Counted from the stretch's first letter, positions 1 to 8,907 are shown. The stretch: 64,000 nucleotides of DNA from Mucisphaera sp965279675 (GCF_965279675.1 NZ_CBDIIJ010000002.1:186001-250000), one strand, 5' to 3'. The notes: generated from the letters alone by a model not told the origin. Program-made: numbers and translations.

Positions 1-4
1 TTGT

Positions 5-832
5 TTAGCCGAAGGCTGTTGGGCCACCGTAGCCGAAGAGGATGTAGTAGAGGTCTTTGAAGAACTTGGCGAGGAAGAAATTGAGGACGATGATGGCGAT
101 GAAGGAAGTGACGAACGCGTCGGTGGCGGCTCGTCCGACGCCTTGGGCGCCGCTGCCGCAGTGGAAGCCCTTGTAGCAGGCGATCATGCCGATGGCGAGG
201 CCGAAGATGAGGCTCTTGCCGAGTCCTGTGAAGATGTCCCAGTTGCCGATGAATCGGCTGGCGAAGTCCCAATACTCGCGAGCGTCAACGCCGAAGCCGT
301 TGACACAGACGAGGTGACCGCCGTAGACGCCGAGGAGATTCGAGAAGACAGTGAGTATGGGGACCATGACGACACAGGCTAGGACGCGGGGTACGACGAG
401 GTAGTCGATGGGGTCTGCGCCCATGACTCTGATGGCGTCGATCTGTTCGGTGACTTTCATGGATCCGAGTTCGGCGGAGACGGCTCCGCCTACGCGTCCT
501 GCGATCATGACGGCGGCGAGGACGGGTCCGATCTGTCGGAGGACGGAGACGCCGATGATCCCGCCTAGTCTGGATTCCTGTCCGATGGCGGCGAACTGGT
601 CGTAGGCTTCGACGCCTAAGACGGCGCCGACGAAGAGTCCGACGAGCATGACGACGGGGATGGACCTGGTGCCGACGGAGTAGAACTGCGGCATGAGGAG
701 GGCGAGTCGGCCACGGCCTGTGAACCATCGTCCGGTCCACCAGGTGGCGGCGAGGCAGAACTGGGTGAAGATCCCGAACTGGGCGATGTTGTACTGGATG
801 GCTGCGCCAAACCCCGCGAGCTGCCTGATCAT
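5..832 (-). CDS. MlaE/YrbE-family ABC transporter permease
   Basis: Integral membrane permease of 275 aa, the size expected for MlaE, which moves phospholipids between outer and inner membrane together with an ATPase (MlaF) and an MCE protein (MlaD). About five hydrophobic segments are visible. The family signature GRVGGAVSAELGSMKVTEQI lies near residue 115 and is followed by DAIRVMGADP. The frame is open further upstream, but ATG at 832 has the Shine-Dalgarno AGGAAT, and the extra upstream codons run into tRNA-His. The stop lies 5 bases from the window edge, so partner ATPase and MCE genes, if present, should be just outside. Family assignment is firm; the substrate is inferred from the family. 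Confidence 0.93.
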   Translation of the reverse strand: MIRQLAGFGAAIQYNIAQFGIFTQFCLAATWWTGRWFTGRGRLALLMPQFYSVGTRSIPVVMLVGLFVGAVLGVEAYDQFAAIGQESRLGGIIGVSVLRQIGPVLAAVMIAGRVGGAVSAELGSMKVTEQIDAIRVMGADPIDYLVVPRVLACVVMVPILTVFSNLLGVYGGHLVCVNGFGVDAREYWDFASRFIGNWDIFTGLGKSLIFGLAIGMIACYKGFHCGSGAQGVGRAATDAFVTSFIAIIVLNFFLAKFFKDLYYILFGYGGPTAFG

Positions 833-943
833 CGGCTTATTCCTGCGGCTCGGATGGGGCCTGCGGGAGGGTGCGGGCCCGTGGGTGGGTGCTTCGGGCA
901 GACGGTCCGTGCGATAGGGTTGGAACCAACCAAGGGTGCCAAG

Positions 944-1018
944 GGTGAGCAACGGGGCTCGAACCCGCGACCTCCGCGACCACAACGCGGCGCTCTAGCC
1001 AACTGAGCTATGCTCACC
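944..1018 (-). tRNA. tRNA-His (anticodon GTG)
   Basis: The reverse complement folds into a complete cloverleaf. The anticodon loop TTGTGGT carries GTG, and the T-loop is GGTTCGAGCC. The acceptor stem has the extra encoded G(-1) pairing with C73 that identifies tRNA-His, so the stem is 8 bp. The 3' CCA is not encoded: the template gives CTT after position 73, so it must be added after transcription. It sits upstream of, and codirectional with, the MlaE gene. Confidence 0.95.
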
Positions 1019-1049
1019 ATGTTCCGCAAGGGTTGCCTGCGGGTCGCTG

Positions 1050-1079
1050 AGTTTAGCGGGATGTGGTGCGGCGGGTCAA
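1050..1079 (-). promoter_or_regulatory. putative sigma70-type promoter of tRNA-His
   Basis: On the minus strand, TTGACC and TAAACT are separated by 18 bases. The -10 box ends about 31 bases before the tRNA 5' end, a normal distance for a tRNA leader. The tRNA-Glu gene of this window has the same -10 hexamer, which supports the call. Confidence 0.5.
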
Positions 1080-1182
1080 TCGTTGGGCGGGGGGTGGCGG
1101 GATGGGGTATTTTATAGGATCGGGTGGGCGATCGAGCCCCCCTGCTGCTGTGAGCCTTGTCCCCTTCTGGAGATGACCTGAG

Positions 1183-1680
1183 ATGCTGCGATTCCTGATG
1201 TTGGCTTGTGTGTTGGTGGTGGCTGGTTGTGAGTCGATGGAGGATGTGACCTTTGACGAGATGTTGAACTTCGCTCACGGTCAGGACGTGGAGCAATTCA
1301 CGTTTGATACCGGTGGCGCGGCGAATCTGGAGGGGCTGGGAGCGTGGCGGGTGGACCTGACCCGGGGTGGTGCCTTCAAGCTGAGACATACGATGAACGG
1401 TGAGACGACGGATTACGATTTCGGGTCGCTGACAGATGATCAGGCGTCGAATCTGTGGGCGGTGGTGGATCGGCTGCCGTTCAACAAGCTGTCGAAGGGT
1501 GCGGGGACGGCGACGGGTGGCGAGCCGACGTACTTCTTCGGCTGGACGGTGGATGGGAAGGCACAGACGGCTGAGATCCCAACGGTTGAGGCGCTTCAGA
1601 ACCAGGGTGTGGCGGCGATGGTGAACGTGCTTGAGCCGCTGATTGCTGCGGAGACGGGTCTGCAGGTTCAGCTGGACTGA
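1183..1680 (+). CDS. putative lipoprotein, function unknown
   Basis: Protein of 165 aa with a lipoprotein signal peptide: hydrophobic residues 4-14, lipobox VAGC, lipidated Cys16. The mature part has the pattern (R)VDLTRGGAF, then an acidic LTDDQASNLWAVVDRLPF, then a beta-rich YFFGWTVDG. This faintly resembles the emfourin fold (small inhibitors of M4 metalloproteases), but the likeness is by eye only. A GGAG Shine-Dalgarno precedes the ATG. It starts a same-strand run of four genes (two lipoproteins, a TPR membrane protein and an RluA enzyme). I do not recognise its exact family. Confidence 0.75.
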   Translation: MLRFLMLACVLVVAGCESMEDVTFDEMLNFAHGQDVEQFTFDTGGAANLEGLGAWRVDLTRGGAFKLRHTMNGETTDYDFGSLTDDQASNLWAVVDRLPFNKLSKGAGTATGGEPTYFFGWTVDGKAQTAEIPTVEALQNQGVAAMVNVLEPLIAAETGLQVQLD

Positions 1681-1752
1681 TTTTGATGGCCTGTTGCGTG
1701 ACCTGCTATGTTTAGGGGTTGGGTGATTTTTGAGCCTGAAAGGATTCGAGCG

Positions 1753-2235
1753 ATGAGGCTTCAATGGTTAGGTATGCCGCTGGTTCTGGTGGTGCTGATG
1801 GCGTCGCTGGGTGGCTGTGGAGGACAGCCTGTTTACGTGTATTCGGATGAGGGGGTGCTGCTGCCCAAGCAGGCTGGGTCCGGTTTGGTGCCGAGGCTTG
1901 AGGATGCCTGGCTGATCCCGGATGTGCCGATGCCGATCGGTTTTCAGCCTGTGACCTCGCAGTGTTTTTCCAAGACCGATGGGGTGATGCGGACGGTGAC
2001 CCATGTGTATCAGGGTCGTACGCACACGAGTGATGCGGTGAAGTTCTATCGGCAGAATCTGCGTGATCCGGAGCTGGGTTGGGTGTTTGAGGGGATTGGG
2101 AGGACCGAAGACGGGGTTCAGATCCTGGATTACACGAAGGGTCCGGAGGCGATGCAGATTCGTATCGTGACGGAGTTGGGATTAACGACGGTTCAGATTG
2201 ATATCACGCCCCGTGAGTTTGCTGTCGGCGTGTGA
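1753..2235 (+). CDS. putative lipoprotein, function unknown
   Basis: Protein of 160 aa. Start chosen at ATG 1753 because GAAAGGA lies 9 bases upstream and the signal peptide begins there; an earlier ATG at 1708 would put 15 polar residues in front of it. The lipobox is LGGC with Cys22. The mature part contains DVPMPIGF and FYRQNLRDPELGWVFEG, a pattern I have seen in small uncharacterised envelope proteins but cannot name. It is likely anchored in an envelope membrane. It is separated by 72 bases from the previous lipoprotein gene and 38 from the TPR gene. Confidence 0.72.
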   Translation: MRLQWLGMPLVLVVLMASLGGCGGQPVYVYSDEGVLLPKQAGSGLVPRLEDAWLIPDVPMPIGFQPVTSQCFSKTDGVMRTVTHVYQGRTHTSDAVKFYRQNLRDPELGWVFEGIGRTEDGVQILDYTKGPEAMQIRIVTELGLTTVQIDITPREFAVGV

Positions 2236-2273
2236 TTGTTGTGTGTTTACCTTTTGAGTTGAGACGCTGATTT

Positions 2274-2981
2274 ATGGCCAAGAGCCCACCGACCGAGCCT
2301 GAAGCACCTGAGAGTCTGCACGAGATCTGGTGGACCAATCTGCAGGTGCTGTACACGAAGCACCGGAACAAGATTGCGGCGGGCCTGTTTATTGCGGCGG
2401 CGGTTTTTGCGGGGCTGTCGTTTTACAACGAGCGACAGCGTCAGGTGCGCGAGGATGCATGGGGTCGGCTGGCGACGGCGACGAGTCCGGCGAGTTTCCG
2501 GAATGTGGCGGAGGATCATGCGGATCGGGATGTGGCCCCGCTGGCGTCTCTTTATGCGGCTGATCTGCTGATGGCAGAGGTGAATGGTCTGCGTCAGGCG
2601 GATGAGGCCGGTGCGGATGTAGAGGGATCGCTGGCGGAGGCGGGGCGTTTGTATCAGCAGGCGTTGGATTCATCGGAGCATCCCTTGGTTGAGATCAATG
2701 CTCGGCTCGGGCTGGCTTCGGTGGCTGAGAGCCGTCAGGCGTGGGACGAGGCGGTGCGTCAGTACGAGGCCGTGAAGACGCTGGCTGGGGAGCGGTTTCC
2801 GTTTCTGACGACGATGGCTGAGCAGCGGCTGGCGGTGGTTCCGCAGCTGCGAGAGGGCGTGGTGATCGCGGCGTCGTCGATTCTGGATGAGCTTGGGATC
2901 GGGACGGATGCCGGCGAGGAGGGGGCGGCTGAGGAAGTGGTTCCTGAGGTTTCTGACGAGCCGGCGGCTGAGACGCCCTGA
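2274..2981 (+). CDS. membrane-anchored TPR-like protein (YfgM-like)
   Basis: Protein of 235 aa. A polar N-terminus (about 38 residues) is followed by one hydrophobic helix at about 38-53 (IAAGLFIAAAVFAGLSF). A helical repeat region at about 60-200 shows TPR-type spacing, for example LYQQALDSSEHPLVEINARL and AVRQYEAVKTL. The final 30 residues are acidic and rich in E, A and P. The architecture matches YfgM, the periplasmic TPR partner of SecYEG and chaperones, but BamD-like or other TPR tethers are possible. Topology (N-in, repeats outside) is inferred. It lies 15 bases upstream of the pseudouridine synthase gene. Confidence 0.65.
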   Translation: MAKSPPTEPEAPESLHEIWWTNLQVLYTKHRNKIAAGLFIAAAVFAGLSFYNERQRQVREDAWGRLATATSPASFRNVAEDHADRDVAPLASLYAADLLMAEVNGLRQADEAGADVEGSLAEAGRLYQQALDSSEHPLVEINARLGLASVAESRQAWDEAVRQYEAVKTLAGERFPFLTTMAEQRLAVVPQLREGVVIAASSILDELGIGTDAGEEGAAEEVVPEVSDEPAAETP

Positions 2982-2996
2982 TCGGGCGGAGACGTT

Positions 2997-4262
2997 ATGT
3001 CATCGGGTGATCGTGATCTTCGGCCGGCTCTTGAGGGCTCACGGCCTGAGCATGATGTTGATGCATGGGAGGGTGAGGGTGGTGAGGTTCTGAGCTATCG
3101 GCTGTCGAAAGATGCGGCGCTACGGCTAGATTTGTATGTGCAGAATCGGATCAAGGGGTTCAGTCGGAATCAGGTGCAGAAGCTGATTGGTCTGGGGGCG
3201 GTGACGGTGAACGGGAAGGAGGCGAAGCCGAGCCTGAAGCTGAAGGAGGGGGACGTGGTGGAGATTCGGACCCCGCCTAAGCCGGGGAAGGAGATCAGGC
3301 CTCAGGCGATGGATCTGGATGTGTTGTACGAAGACGATGATCTGATCGTGTTGAACAAGCGTGCGGGGGTGGTGGTTCATCCGGCGCGGGCTTATCTGAG
3401 TGGGACGTTGTTGAATGGGCTGGCGCATCACTTTCTGGTGACGGGGCAGGCGACGGAAGTCACTGTGGAGGCGGGTGAGGCTGGGGGCGATGATGAGGAG
3501 GACGTGACGCTGGTGCCGGGGCTATCGACGGTGGGCGGTCACGAGGCGCGGCCCGGGGTGGTACATCGGCTGGACAAGAACACGACGGGGGTGATTGTGT
3601 TTGCGAAGCGGGATGCCTCGCATTGGTTGATCTCGCGGCAGTTTGAGAAGCGTACGAATCTGAAGGTGTATCTGGCGGTGGTTCATGGATCGCCTGAGCA
3701 TGAAGCGGGTGTGATTGACCATCCGATCGGGAAGCACCCGACGATCAAGGAGGCTTATTGCATTCAGGCGGAACCACATGGGAAACCGAGCCTGACCCTT
3801 TACCGGGTGCGGGAGCGTTATCAGGGTTACAGTCTGGTGGAGTTGGAGTTGAAGACGGGGCGGACGCATCAGATTCGTGTGCATCTGTCGTATCTGGGGC
3901 ATCCGATTGTGGGGGATCTGCTGTATGGGGGTGAACCGGTGGGGTTGGCGGAGTTGGATGCCCCGCCTGTAGCGGCGGGGTTCCGGCCTTATGTGAACTA
4001 TGCGCGGCCGAAGGAGGAGGGGCAGAAGATGGAGACGGAGGCGGCAGAGCGGGAGGATCTGGTGATTTGTCATCCGGCGCTGCACGCGACGCTGCTGGGG
4101 ATTCGTCAGCCGACGACGGATCGGCCGATGCGGTTTACGGCGCCGGTGCATGAGCCGATGCGGCGGTTGATTGGGATGCTCCGGGAGCGGCCGGCTCAGG
4201 GGAAGGTGGTGAGCCGGGGGGCACACGTTGATTTAGACGAGGCGGTGCCGGTGGAAGGGTGA
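2997..4262 (+). CDS. RluA-family 23S rRNA pseudouridine synthase (RluD-like)
   Basis: Protein of 421 aa that converts specific uridines of RNA, usually 23S rRNA, to pseudouridine. An S4 RNA-binding domain spans about 38-97. The catalytic motif is HRLDKNTTG with Asp193, and the substrate-binding motif GRTHQIRVHLSYLGHPIVGD lies near residue 295. It is longer than typical RluD (about 320 aa). There is an acidic insert at about 151-183 before the catalytic motif and another insertion of about 50 residues after the GRTHQIR region. Start chosen with Shine-Dalgarno GGAGA. RluA, RluC and RluD cannot be separated without alignment. Confidence 0.9.
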   Translation: MSSGDRDLRPALEGSRPEHDVDAWEGEGGEVLSYRLSKDAALRLDLYVQNRIKGFSRNQVQKLIGLGAVTVNGKEAKPSLKLKEGDVVEIRTPPKPGKEIRPQAMDLDVLYEDDDLIVLNKRAGVVVHPARAYLSGTLLNGLAHHFLVTGQATEVTVEAGEAGGDDEEDVTLVPGLSTVGGHEARPGVVHRLDKNTTGVIVFAKRDASHWLISRQFEKRTNLKVYLAVVHGSPEHEAGVIDHPIGKHPTIKEAYCIQAEPHGKPSLTLYRVRERYQGYSLVELELKTGRTHQIRVHLSYLGHPIVGDLLYGGEPVGLAELDAPPVAAGFRPYVNYARPKEEGQKMETEAAEREDLVICHPALHATLLGIRQPTTDRPMRFTAPVHEPMRRLIGMLRERPAQGKVVSRGAHVDLDEAVPVEG

Positions 4263-4268
4263 TGGGCT

Positions 4269-4850
4269 TTAATCTGAATCCGTATTGAGGCTGGGTTGCC
4301 AGATGGTTTCGGGGTGGTTGTCTTCGAGGTTGGCGAGGCGGGCGAGGGCGAAGAGGAGGTCCGAGAGGCGGTTGGTGTAGATGATGGCGAGGGGATGGAT
4401 GGTTTCTGCCTGGGCGAGTTGGACGAGGAGTCTTTCAACGCGTCGGCAGATGGTGCGGGCGTGGTGGAGTCGGGTGGCGACTTCGGACCCGCCCGGGAGG
4501 ATGAAGGTTCTGAGTTCGGGGACCTGGGCGCTGGCGTGGTCGATGGCGGCTTCGAGGCGGTCGATGTGGGGCTGGGTGAAGGCGGGGAGAGCGGACTGTG
4601 TGGCTTCGGAGGTGTTGGGTGGGGTGGCAAGGTGGGCGCCGAGGTCGAAGAGTTCGGCCTGGATGCGTTTGAGTTCGGACGTGATGAAGGTGTGTTTATC
4701 TTTGGGGCAGGCGGCGAGGACGAGTCCGAGGCAGGCGTTGGTTTCGTCGATCCCGCCATAGGTTTCGACGCGGAGGGCTGCTTTGGGGACGCGTTCGCCG
4801 CCAAAGAGTGAGGTGGAACCGTCGTCGCCTGTTCGGGTGTAGAGCTTCAT
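4269..4850 (-). CDS. PduO-type cob(I)alamin adenosyltransferase
   Basis: Protein of 193 aa that transfers the adenosyl group of ATP to cob(I)alamin to make coenzyme B12. The N-terminal ATP-binding motif KLYTRTGDDGSTSLFGGERV is complete. The conserved helix ARTICRRVERLL, which carries ATP-binding arginines, lies near residue 133. Length fits the single-domain family (PduO N-terminal domain, MMAB). GAGGA precedes the ATG. It is convergent with the pseudouridine synthase gene (6-base gap) and codirectional with, but 25 bases downstream of, lon. No other cobalamin gene is in the window, so this may serve salvage. Confidence 0.93.
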   Translation of the reverse strand: MKLYTRTGDDGSTSLFGGERVPKAALRVETYGGIDETNACLGLVLAACPKDKHTFITSELKRIQAELFDLGAHLATPPNTSEATQSALPAFTQPHIDRLEAAIDHASAQVPELRTFILPGGSEVATRLHHARTICRRVERLLVQLAQAETIHPLAIIYTNRLSDLLFALARLANLEDNHPETIWQPSLNTDSD

Positions 4851-4875
4851 GGGGTCCTCGTGTCTGGCTTACGGG

Positions 4876-7404
4876 TCAGACGCGGGTGGGTCTGGTTCCG
4901 AGTGCGTGTTCGAGGACCTGGTTGGTGTTGTCCACGAAGCGGAACTGTAGGCGTTTGCGGACGCGGGGGTCGATCTCTTCGAGGTCTCGTTCGTTTTGCT
5001 TGGGGAGCAGGACGGTTTTGACGCCTGCGCGTTCGGCGGCGAGGGTTTTTTCCTTGATCCCGCCGACCGGCAGTACCTTGCCGCGGAGGGTGATTTCGCC
5101 GGTCATAGCGACGCGGTGTTTGACGGAGCGGTTGAGGAGGAGGGAGGCGATGGCGGTGAACATGGCGGTGCCGGCGGAGGGGCCGTCTTTGGGGATGGCG
5201 CCGGCGGGGACGTGGATGTGGAGGTCGGTCTTGCCGAGCTCTTCGGGGTCGTAGCCGAGTTCGGCGGCTCGGCCGCGGAAGAGGGAGAGCGCGGCGGAGG
5301 CGGACTCTTTCATCACGTCGCCGATCTGGCCGGTGAGTTGGAGGTTGCCTTTGCCGGGGAAGGCGGCGGCTTCGACGTAGAGGACTTCGCCGCCGACAGG
5401 CGTGTAGGCGAGGCCGGTGACGATGCCTGGTGGTTTGGTGCGTTCGTCGATTTCGCGGATGTACTTTTCGGGTCCGAGGGCAGCGCGGACGAGGTCGGGG
5501 GTGACGGAGCGGCTGTCGGGTTTGCCGTTGGCCTTGGTTTTTCGCGCTCGTTTTTTGGTGGGTCGCACAGCGACTTCGGCGGCGACGGATCGGCAGACTG
5601 AGGCGATCTGTCGGTCGAGTTCGCGGACGCCGGCTTCGCGGGTGTAGTGTTCGATGACTGTCTTAACGGCGCTGGCCTGCCAGCGGCATTGGTTGCGTTT
5701 GAGGCCGTGTTCTTTGAGTTGGCGGGGGATGAGGTATTTGCGTGCGATGGCGGACTTGTCGTGGTCGGTGTAGCCGGGGATGTCGATGACTTCGAGCCGG
5801 TCGTGGAGGGCGGGCGGGACGTTGCCCATGTAGTTGGCGGTGGCGATGAAGAGAACGGAGGAGAGGTCGAAGGGGACGTCGAGGTAGCGGTCGACGAAGG
5901 CGTTGTTCTGTCTGGGGTCGAGGAGTTCGAGGAGTGCGGAGGCGGGATCGCCTCGGAAGTCGGCACCGAGTTTGTCGACTTCGTCGAGCATGAGGACGGG
6001 GTTGTTGGTTCCGGCGCGGCGGATGGCCTGGATGATGCGGCCGGGCATGGCGCCGACGTAGGTTCGTCGGTGTCCTCGGATTTCGGCTTCGTCGCGGACC
6101 CCGCCGAGGGAGAGCCGTGCAAACTGTCGTCCCATGGCGTCGGCGATGGACTGGCCGAGTGAGGTTTTGCCGACGCCTGGCGGGCCGACGAGGCAGAGGA
6201 TGGGCCCGCGGCTGACGGGGTTGAGTTTGCGGACGGCGAGGAACTCGATGAGGCGTCGTTTGACCTTGTCGAGGTCGAAGTGGTCGCGGTCGAGGATGTC
6301 GCGGGCCTGAGTGAGGTCGAGGTTTTCCTCGCTGGCCTTGTTCCAGGGGAGGTCGGCGATGAGTTCGAGGTACGTGGTGATGACGGCGTGCTCGGGGCTG
6401 GCGGGCGGGATGGCCTCCAGTCGGGTGAGCTCGCGGGTGGCTTCGGTGAGGACTTCCTCGGGCGGATCGGCTTCGACGATGCGTTCGCGGAGGAGGTCGA
6501 CGAGTTGCTCGCCTTCACCCCCCTCTTCGCCGAGTTCCCGCTGCATGGCCTTGATCTGTTCTTTGAGGAAGAAGCGTCGCTGGTTGTCGCCGATGGCGGT
6601 TTCGACGTCTTCCTGGATCTTCTGCTGGAGCTGGGCGAGCTGGAGTCTTGAGGAGACGTGGTGGTGCATCGCGCGGGCGCGCTTGGCGACGTCTGTCAGT
6701 TCGAGGACGTCCTGCTTCTGTTCGACGGAGAGGTCGATGTTGGCGGCGAGGAAGTCGGCGAGGTTGCCGGGTTCGTCGATGTTGAGGAGGACGGTGAGGG
6801 CCTGCTCGGCTGCGTTGGGTGAGAGCTCGATGAGCTGGCGGGCCTGCTCGCGGAGCTGGGCGACGGCGGCGTCGAAGGCTTTACCGGTGCCGGGTTTCTC
6901 GGCGGGGACTTCGGTGCGGGCGCGGAGGTAGGGCTTGTTCTTGACGGTCTTGAGCATGCGGACCCGTTTGAGTCCGTGGACGATGATGGAGAGGTTCTCG
7001 TCGGGCTGGCGGACGAGTTTGAGGACCATCGCGGCGGTGCCCATTTCGTAGAGGTCGTCGACGCCCGGCTCGTCTTCGGTTTCTTCGCGCTGGGTGAAGA
7101 GGCCGATGATCTTGCTCTTGGAGAGGGACTCGTCGAGGAGTTGGCGGGAGGAGGCGCGGCCGATGGAAATGGGGGTGATGGTTCCGGGGAAGACGACGGT
7201 TCCGCGGAGGGGGAGGATGGGGAGGATGTCTGGGATGGGCGGGGAGCCAGAGGCGTCGCCGGCTTCGTTGGCGGCTTTGATGCGGCTGGCGTCGGAGAGG
7301 ACGCGGGCCTGTCTTCGGGAGACGGGCGTCTTGCGTGCGCGTTTGGGGCGCGCGGGCGTTTTCTTCCTGCCGGTTTTTTTGGTGATCTTCTTCTTGGCGG
7401 CCAC
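4876..7404 (-). CDS. lon: ATP-dependent protease Lon
   Basis: Protein of 842 aa that degrades misfolded and regulatory proteins in the cytoplasm. Order: Lys/Arg-rich N-terminal extension (1-35), Lon substrate-binding domain (about 60-260), AAA+ domain with Walker A GPPGVGKT at 407-414, and protease domain with catalytic Ser743 in PKDGPSAG and Lys786 in GGIKEK. Translation starts at GTG (GGAG five bases upstream). A basic insert, RPTKKRARKTKANGK, interrupts the link between the AAA+ and protease domains near residue 635. It ends 25 bases before the adenosyltransferase gene and lies 24 bases downstream of an Hsp20 gene, suggesting a shared stress transcript. Confidence 0.97.
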   Translation of the reverse strand: MAAKKKITKKTGRKKTPARPKRARKTPVSRRQARVLSDASRIKAANEAGDASGSPPIPDILPILPLRGTVVFPGTITPISIGRASSRQLLDESLSKSKIIGLFTQREETEDEPGVDDLYEMGTAAMVLKLVRQPDENLSIIVHGLKRVRMLKTVKNKPYLRARTEVPAEKPGTGKAFDAAVAQLREQARQLIELSPNAAEQALTVLLNIDEPGNLADFLAANIDLSVEQKQDVLELTDVAKRARAMHHHVSSRLQLAQLQQKIQEDVETAIGDNQRRFFLKEQIKAMQRELGEEGGEGEQLVDLLRERIVEADPPEEVLTEATRELTRLEAIPPASPEHAVITTYLELIADLPWNKASEENLDLTQARDILDRDHFDLDKVKRRLIEFLAVRKLNPVSRGPILCLVGPPGVGKTSLGQSIADAMGRQFARLSLGGVRDEAEIRGHRRTYVGAMPGRIIQAIRRAGTNNPVLMLDEVDKLGADFRGDPASALLELLDPRQNNAFVDRYLDVPFDLSSVLFIATANYMGNVPPALHDRLEVIDIPGYTDHDKSAIARKYLIPRQLKEHGLKRNQCRWQASAVKTVIEHYTREAGVRELDRQIASVCRSVAAEVAVRPTKKRARKTKANGKPDSRSVTPDLVRAALGPEKYIREIDERTKPPGIVTGLAYTPVGGEVLYVEAAAFPGKGNLQLTGQIGDVMKESASAALSLFRGRAAELGYDPEELGKTDLHIHVPAGAIPKDGPSAGTAMFTAIASLLLNRSVKHRVAMTGEITLRGKVLPVGGIKEKTLAAERAGVKTVLLPKQNERDLEEIDPRVRKRLQFRFVDNTNQVLEHALGTRPTRV

Positions 7405-7428
7405 AACTACTCCGGGGTGCGGGCGGTG

Positions 7429-7857
7429 TTACTTGCCCGGTACTGTCTTGGGGGTTTGGGGGGTCTGCGCTTTGGGTTGGTCTGTGGTTTTCTGCAGCAG
7501 GGGCAGGGTCAGTTTGAGCAGCCCGTGCTGGTAGGTTTGTGTGATGCGTTGGGTGTCGATACGGAGGCCGATCTCGATGACGCGTTGGAAGGGTCCGTGG
7601 TCGATTTCCATGGTTTCGATGCGTGTCTGCTCGGAGGGTGCCTGCGTCTGAGGTTCCGGGCAGGGCCTTTCGCCTTTGATGATGGCGTAGCCGTCTTCGA
7701 ACTCGATCTCGATGGAGGCCGGGTCGGTGCCGGCGACGTCGAGGCAGACGTGGATGGCTCCGGGTGTGCGGAACAGGTTAATAGGGGGCGACCAGGAGGA
7801 GCCGAAGGAGCAGGCCTCGTCGCCACGGAACCAGAGATTTTCGGGCAGGTCGTCCAT
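7429..7857 (-). CDS. Hsp20/alpha-crystallin-type small heat-shock protein
   Basis: Protein of 142 aa from ATG 7857 (AGGACC upstream); the longer open frame runs under the folE2 start and is not used. The alpha-crystallin domain spans about 25-110, with INLFRTPGAIHVCLDVAGTD, the strand EFEDGYAIIKGERP and the closing GLLKLTLPL. Such proteins hold unfolded clients without ATP. The C-terminal tail lacks an obvious IXI motif. It lies directly upstream of lon on the same strand, a sensible chaperone-protease pairing. Family assignment is good; oligomer state and clients are unknown. Confidence 0.85.
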   Translation of the reverse strand: MDDLPENLWFRGDEACSFGSSWSPPINLFRTPGAIHVCLDVAGTDPASIEIEFEDGYAIIKGERPCPEPQTQAPSEQTRIETMEIDHGPFQRVIEIGLRIDTQRITQTYQHGLLKLTLPLLQKTTDQPKAQTPQTPKTVPGK

Positions 7858-7993
7858 GGTGGTCCTAGCTAGCCCATCGTAACGGACTGGCCGGTAGAGG
7901 TCAGGGGCGTGTGGGTATGCTTCTGGCTCCCGGGGAGGCTGCTGCCTAGGATGATGAGTTCCCACCATTTGAGCCTGGAGCCTAACCTTGACC

Positions 7994-8833
7994 ATGACCG
8001 ACAGTTTTGTGACATCTGGCCACGACCGCTCTGTGCCTGTTTCGGCCGCGATGCCTGACGTTCAGGGCAGTCTTGACGAGCGTAACATCGCGATCAACCA
8101 GGTCGGCGTGAAGGGTGTGCGTTATCCGATCACGCTGGTCGATCCGGCGACGGGTGGCGAGCAGCACACGGTTGCGATGGTGAACATGTATGTGGGGCTG
8201 CCTGCTGACCAGAAGGGCACGCACATGAGCCGTTTTCTCGAGGTACTCAATGCGCATCACCGGTCGATCCGATCGGATGATGTGATGGCCATGTGCCGTG
8301 AGATGAAGAAGCGGCTGGGGGCGGATGAGGCTCATCTGGAGCTGACGTTTCCGTATTTCATCGATAAGGCGGCGCCTGTGACCGGACAGGTGGGCAAGCT
8401 GGACGTGGAAGTGACTTTCACCTGCACGAGTGGGGCAACGGATGACTTCGTGCTGGGGGTGAAGGTGCCGGCGACGAGCCTGTGTCCGTGCTCAAAGGAA
8501 ATCTCCGAGTACGGGGCGCACAACCAGCGTTGTGAGATGCTGGTGGAGGTGCGTGTGGCGGAGGGTGAGGTGATGTGGGTGGAGGATGTGGTGGCGGTGG
8601 CCGAGCGTGCGGCGAGCACGCAGGTGTTCTCGGTGCTCAAGCGGCCGGACGAGAAGTATGTGACCGAGGCTGCCTATGACAACCCGAAGTTCGTGGAGGA
8701 CACGGTGCGTGATCTGGCGCTGGGTCTGGAAGCGGAGGAGCGGGTGGTTTGGTACCGGGTGAACAGCGAGAACTTCGAGTCGATCCACAACCACAATGCG
8801 TTTGCGTGTATCGAGCGGGACAAGCGGGGCTGA
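7994..8833 (+). CDS. folE2: GTP cyclohydrolase FolE2 (type IB)
   Basis: Protein of 279 aa that converts GTP to dihydroneopterin triphosphate, the first step of folate (and queuosine-type) synthesis. This is the metal-promiscuous type IB enzyme, unrelated in sequence to FolE. The conserved cysteine segment SLCPCSKEISEYGAHNQR and the N-terminal DERNIAINQVGVKGVRYPI are both present. Start is ATG 7994; a TTG two codons earlier is also in frame. It is transcribed divergently from the Hsp20-lon genes and ends at a bidirectional terminator. Type IB enzymes are often zinc-controlled, but no Zur site is obvious. Confidence 0.95.
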   Translation: MTDSFVTSGHDRSVPVSAAMPDVQGSLDERNIAINQVGVKGVRYPITLVDPATGGEQHTVAMVNMYVGLPADQKGTHMSRFLEVLNAHHRSIRSDDVMAMCREMKKRLGADEAHLELTFPYFIDKAAPVTGQVGKLDVEVTFTCTSGATDDFVLGVKVPATSLCPCSKEISEYGAHNQRCEMLVEVRVAEGEVMWVEDVVAVAERAASTQVFSVLKRPDEKYVTEAAYDNPKFVEDTVRDLALGLEAEERVVWYRVNSENFESIHNHNAFACIERDKRG

Positions 8834-8855
8834 TTCATTAACAATTTGATCCATG

Positions 8856-8886
8856 AAAAAGCCCGAGCGTTTGCTCGGGCTTTTTT
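8856..8886. terminator. bidirectional rho-independent terminator
   Basis: A perfect stem GCCCGAGC / GCTCGGGC with a 4-base loop is flanked by an A-run on the left and a T-run on the right, so it can end transcripts from both sides. It lies between the convergent folE2 and hflC genes. Confidence 0.93.
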
Positions 8887-8907
8887 GATGCGCGGGTTGC
8901 GGTGGGC

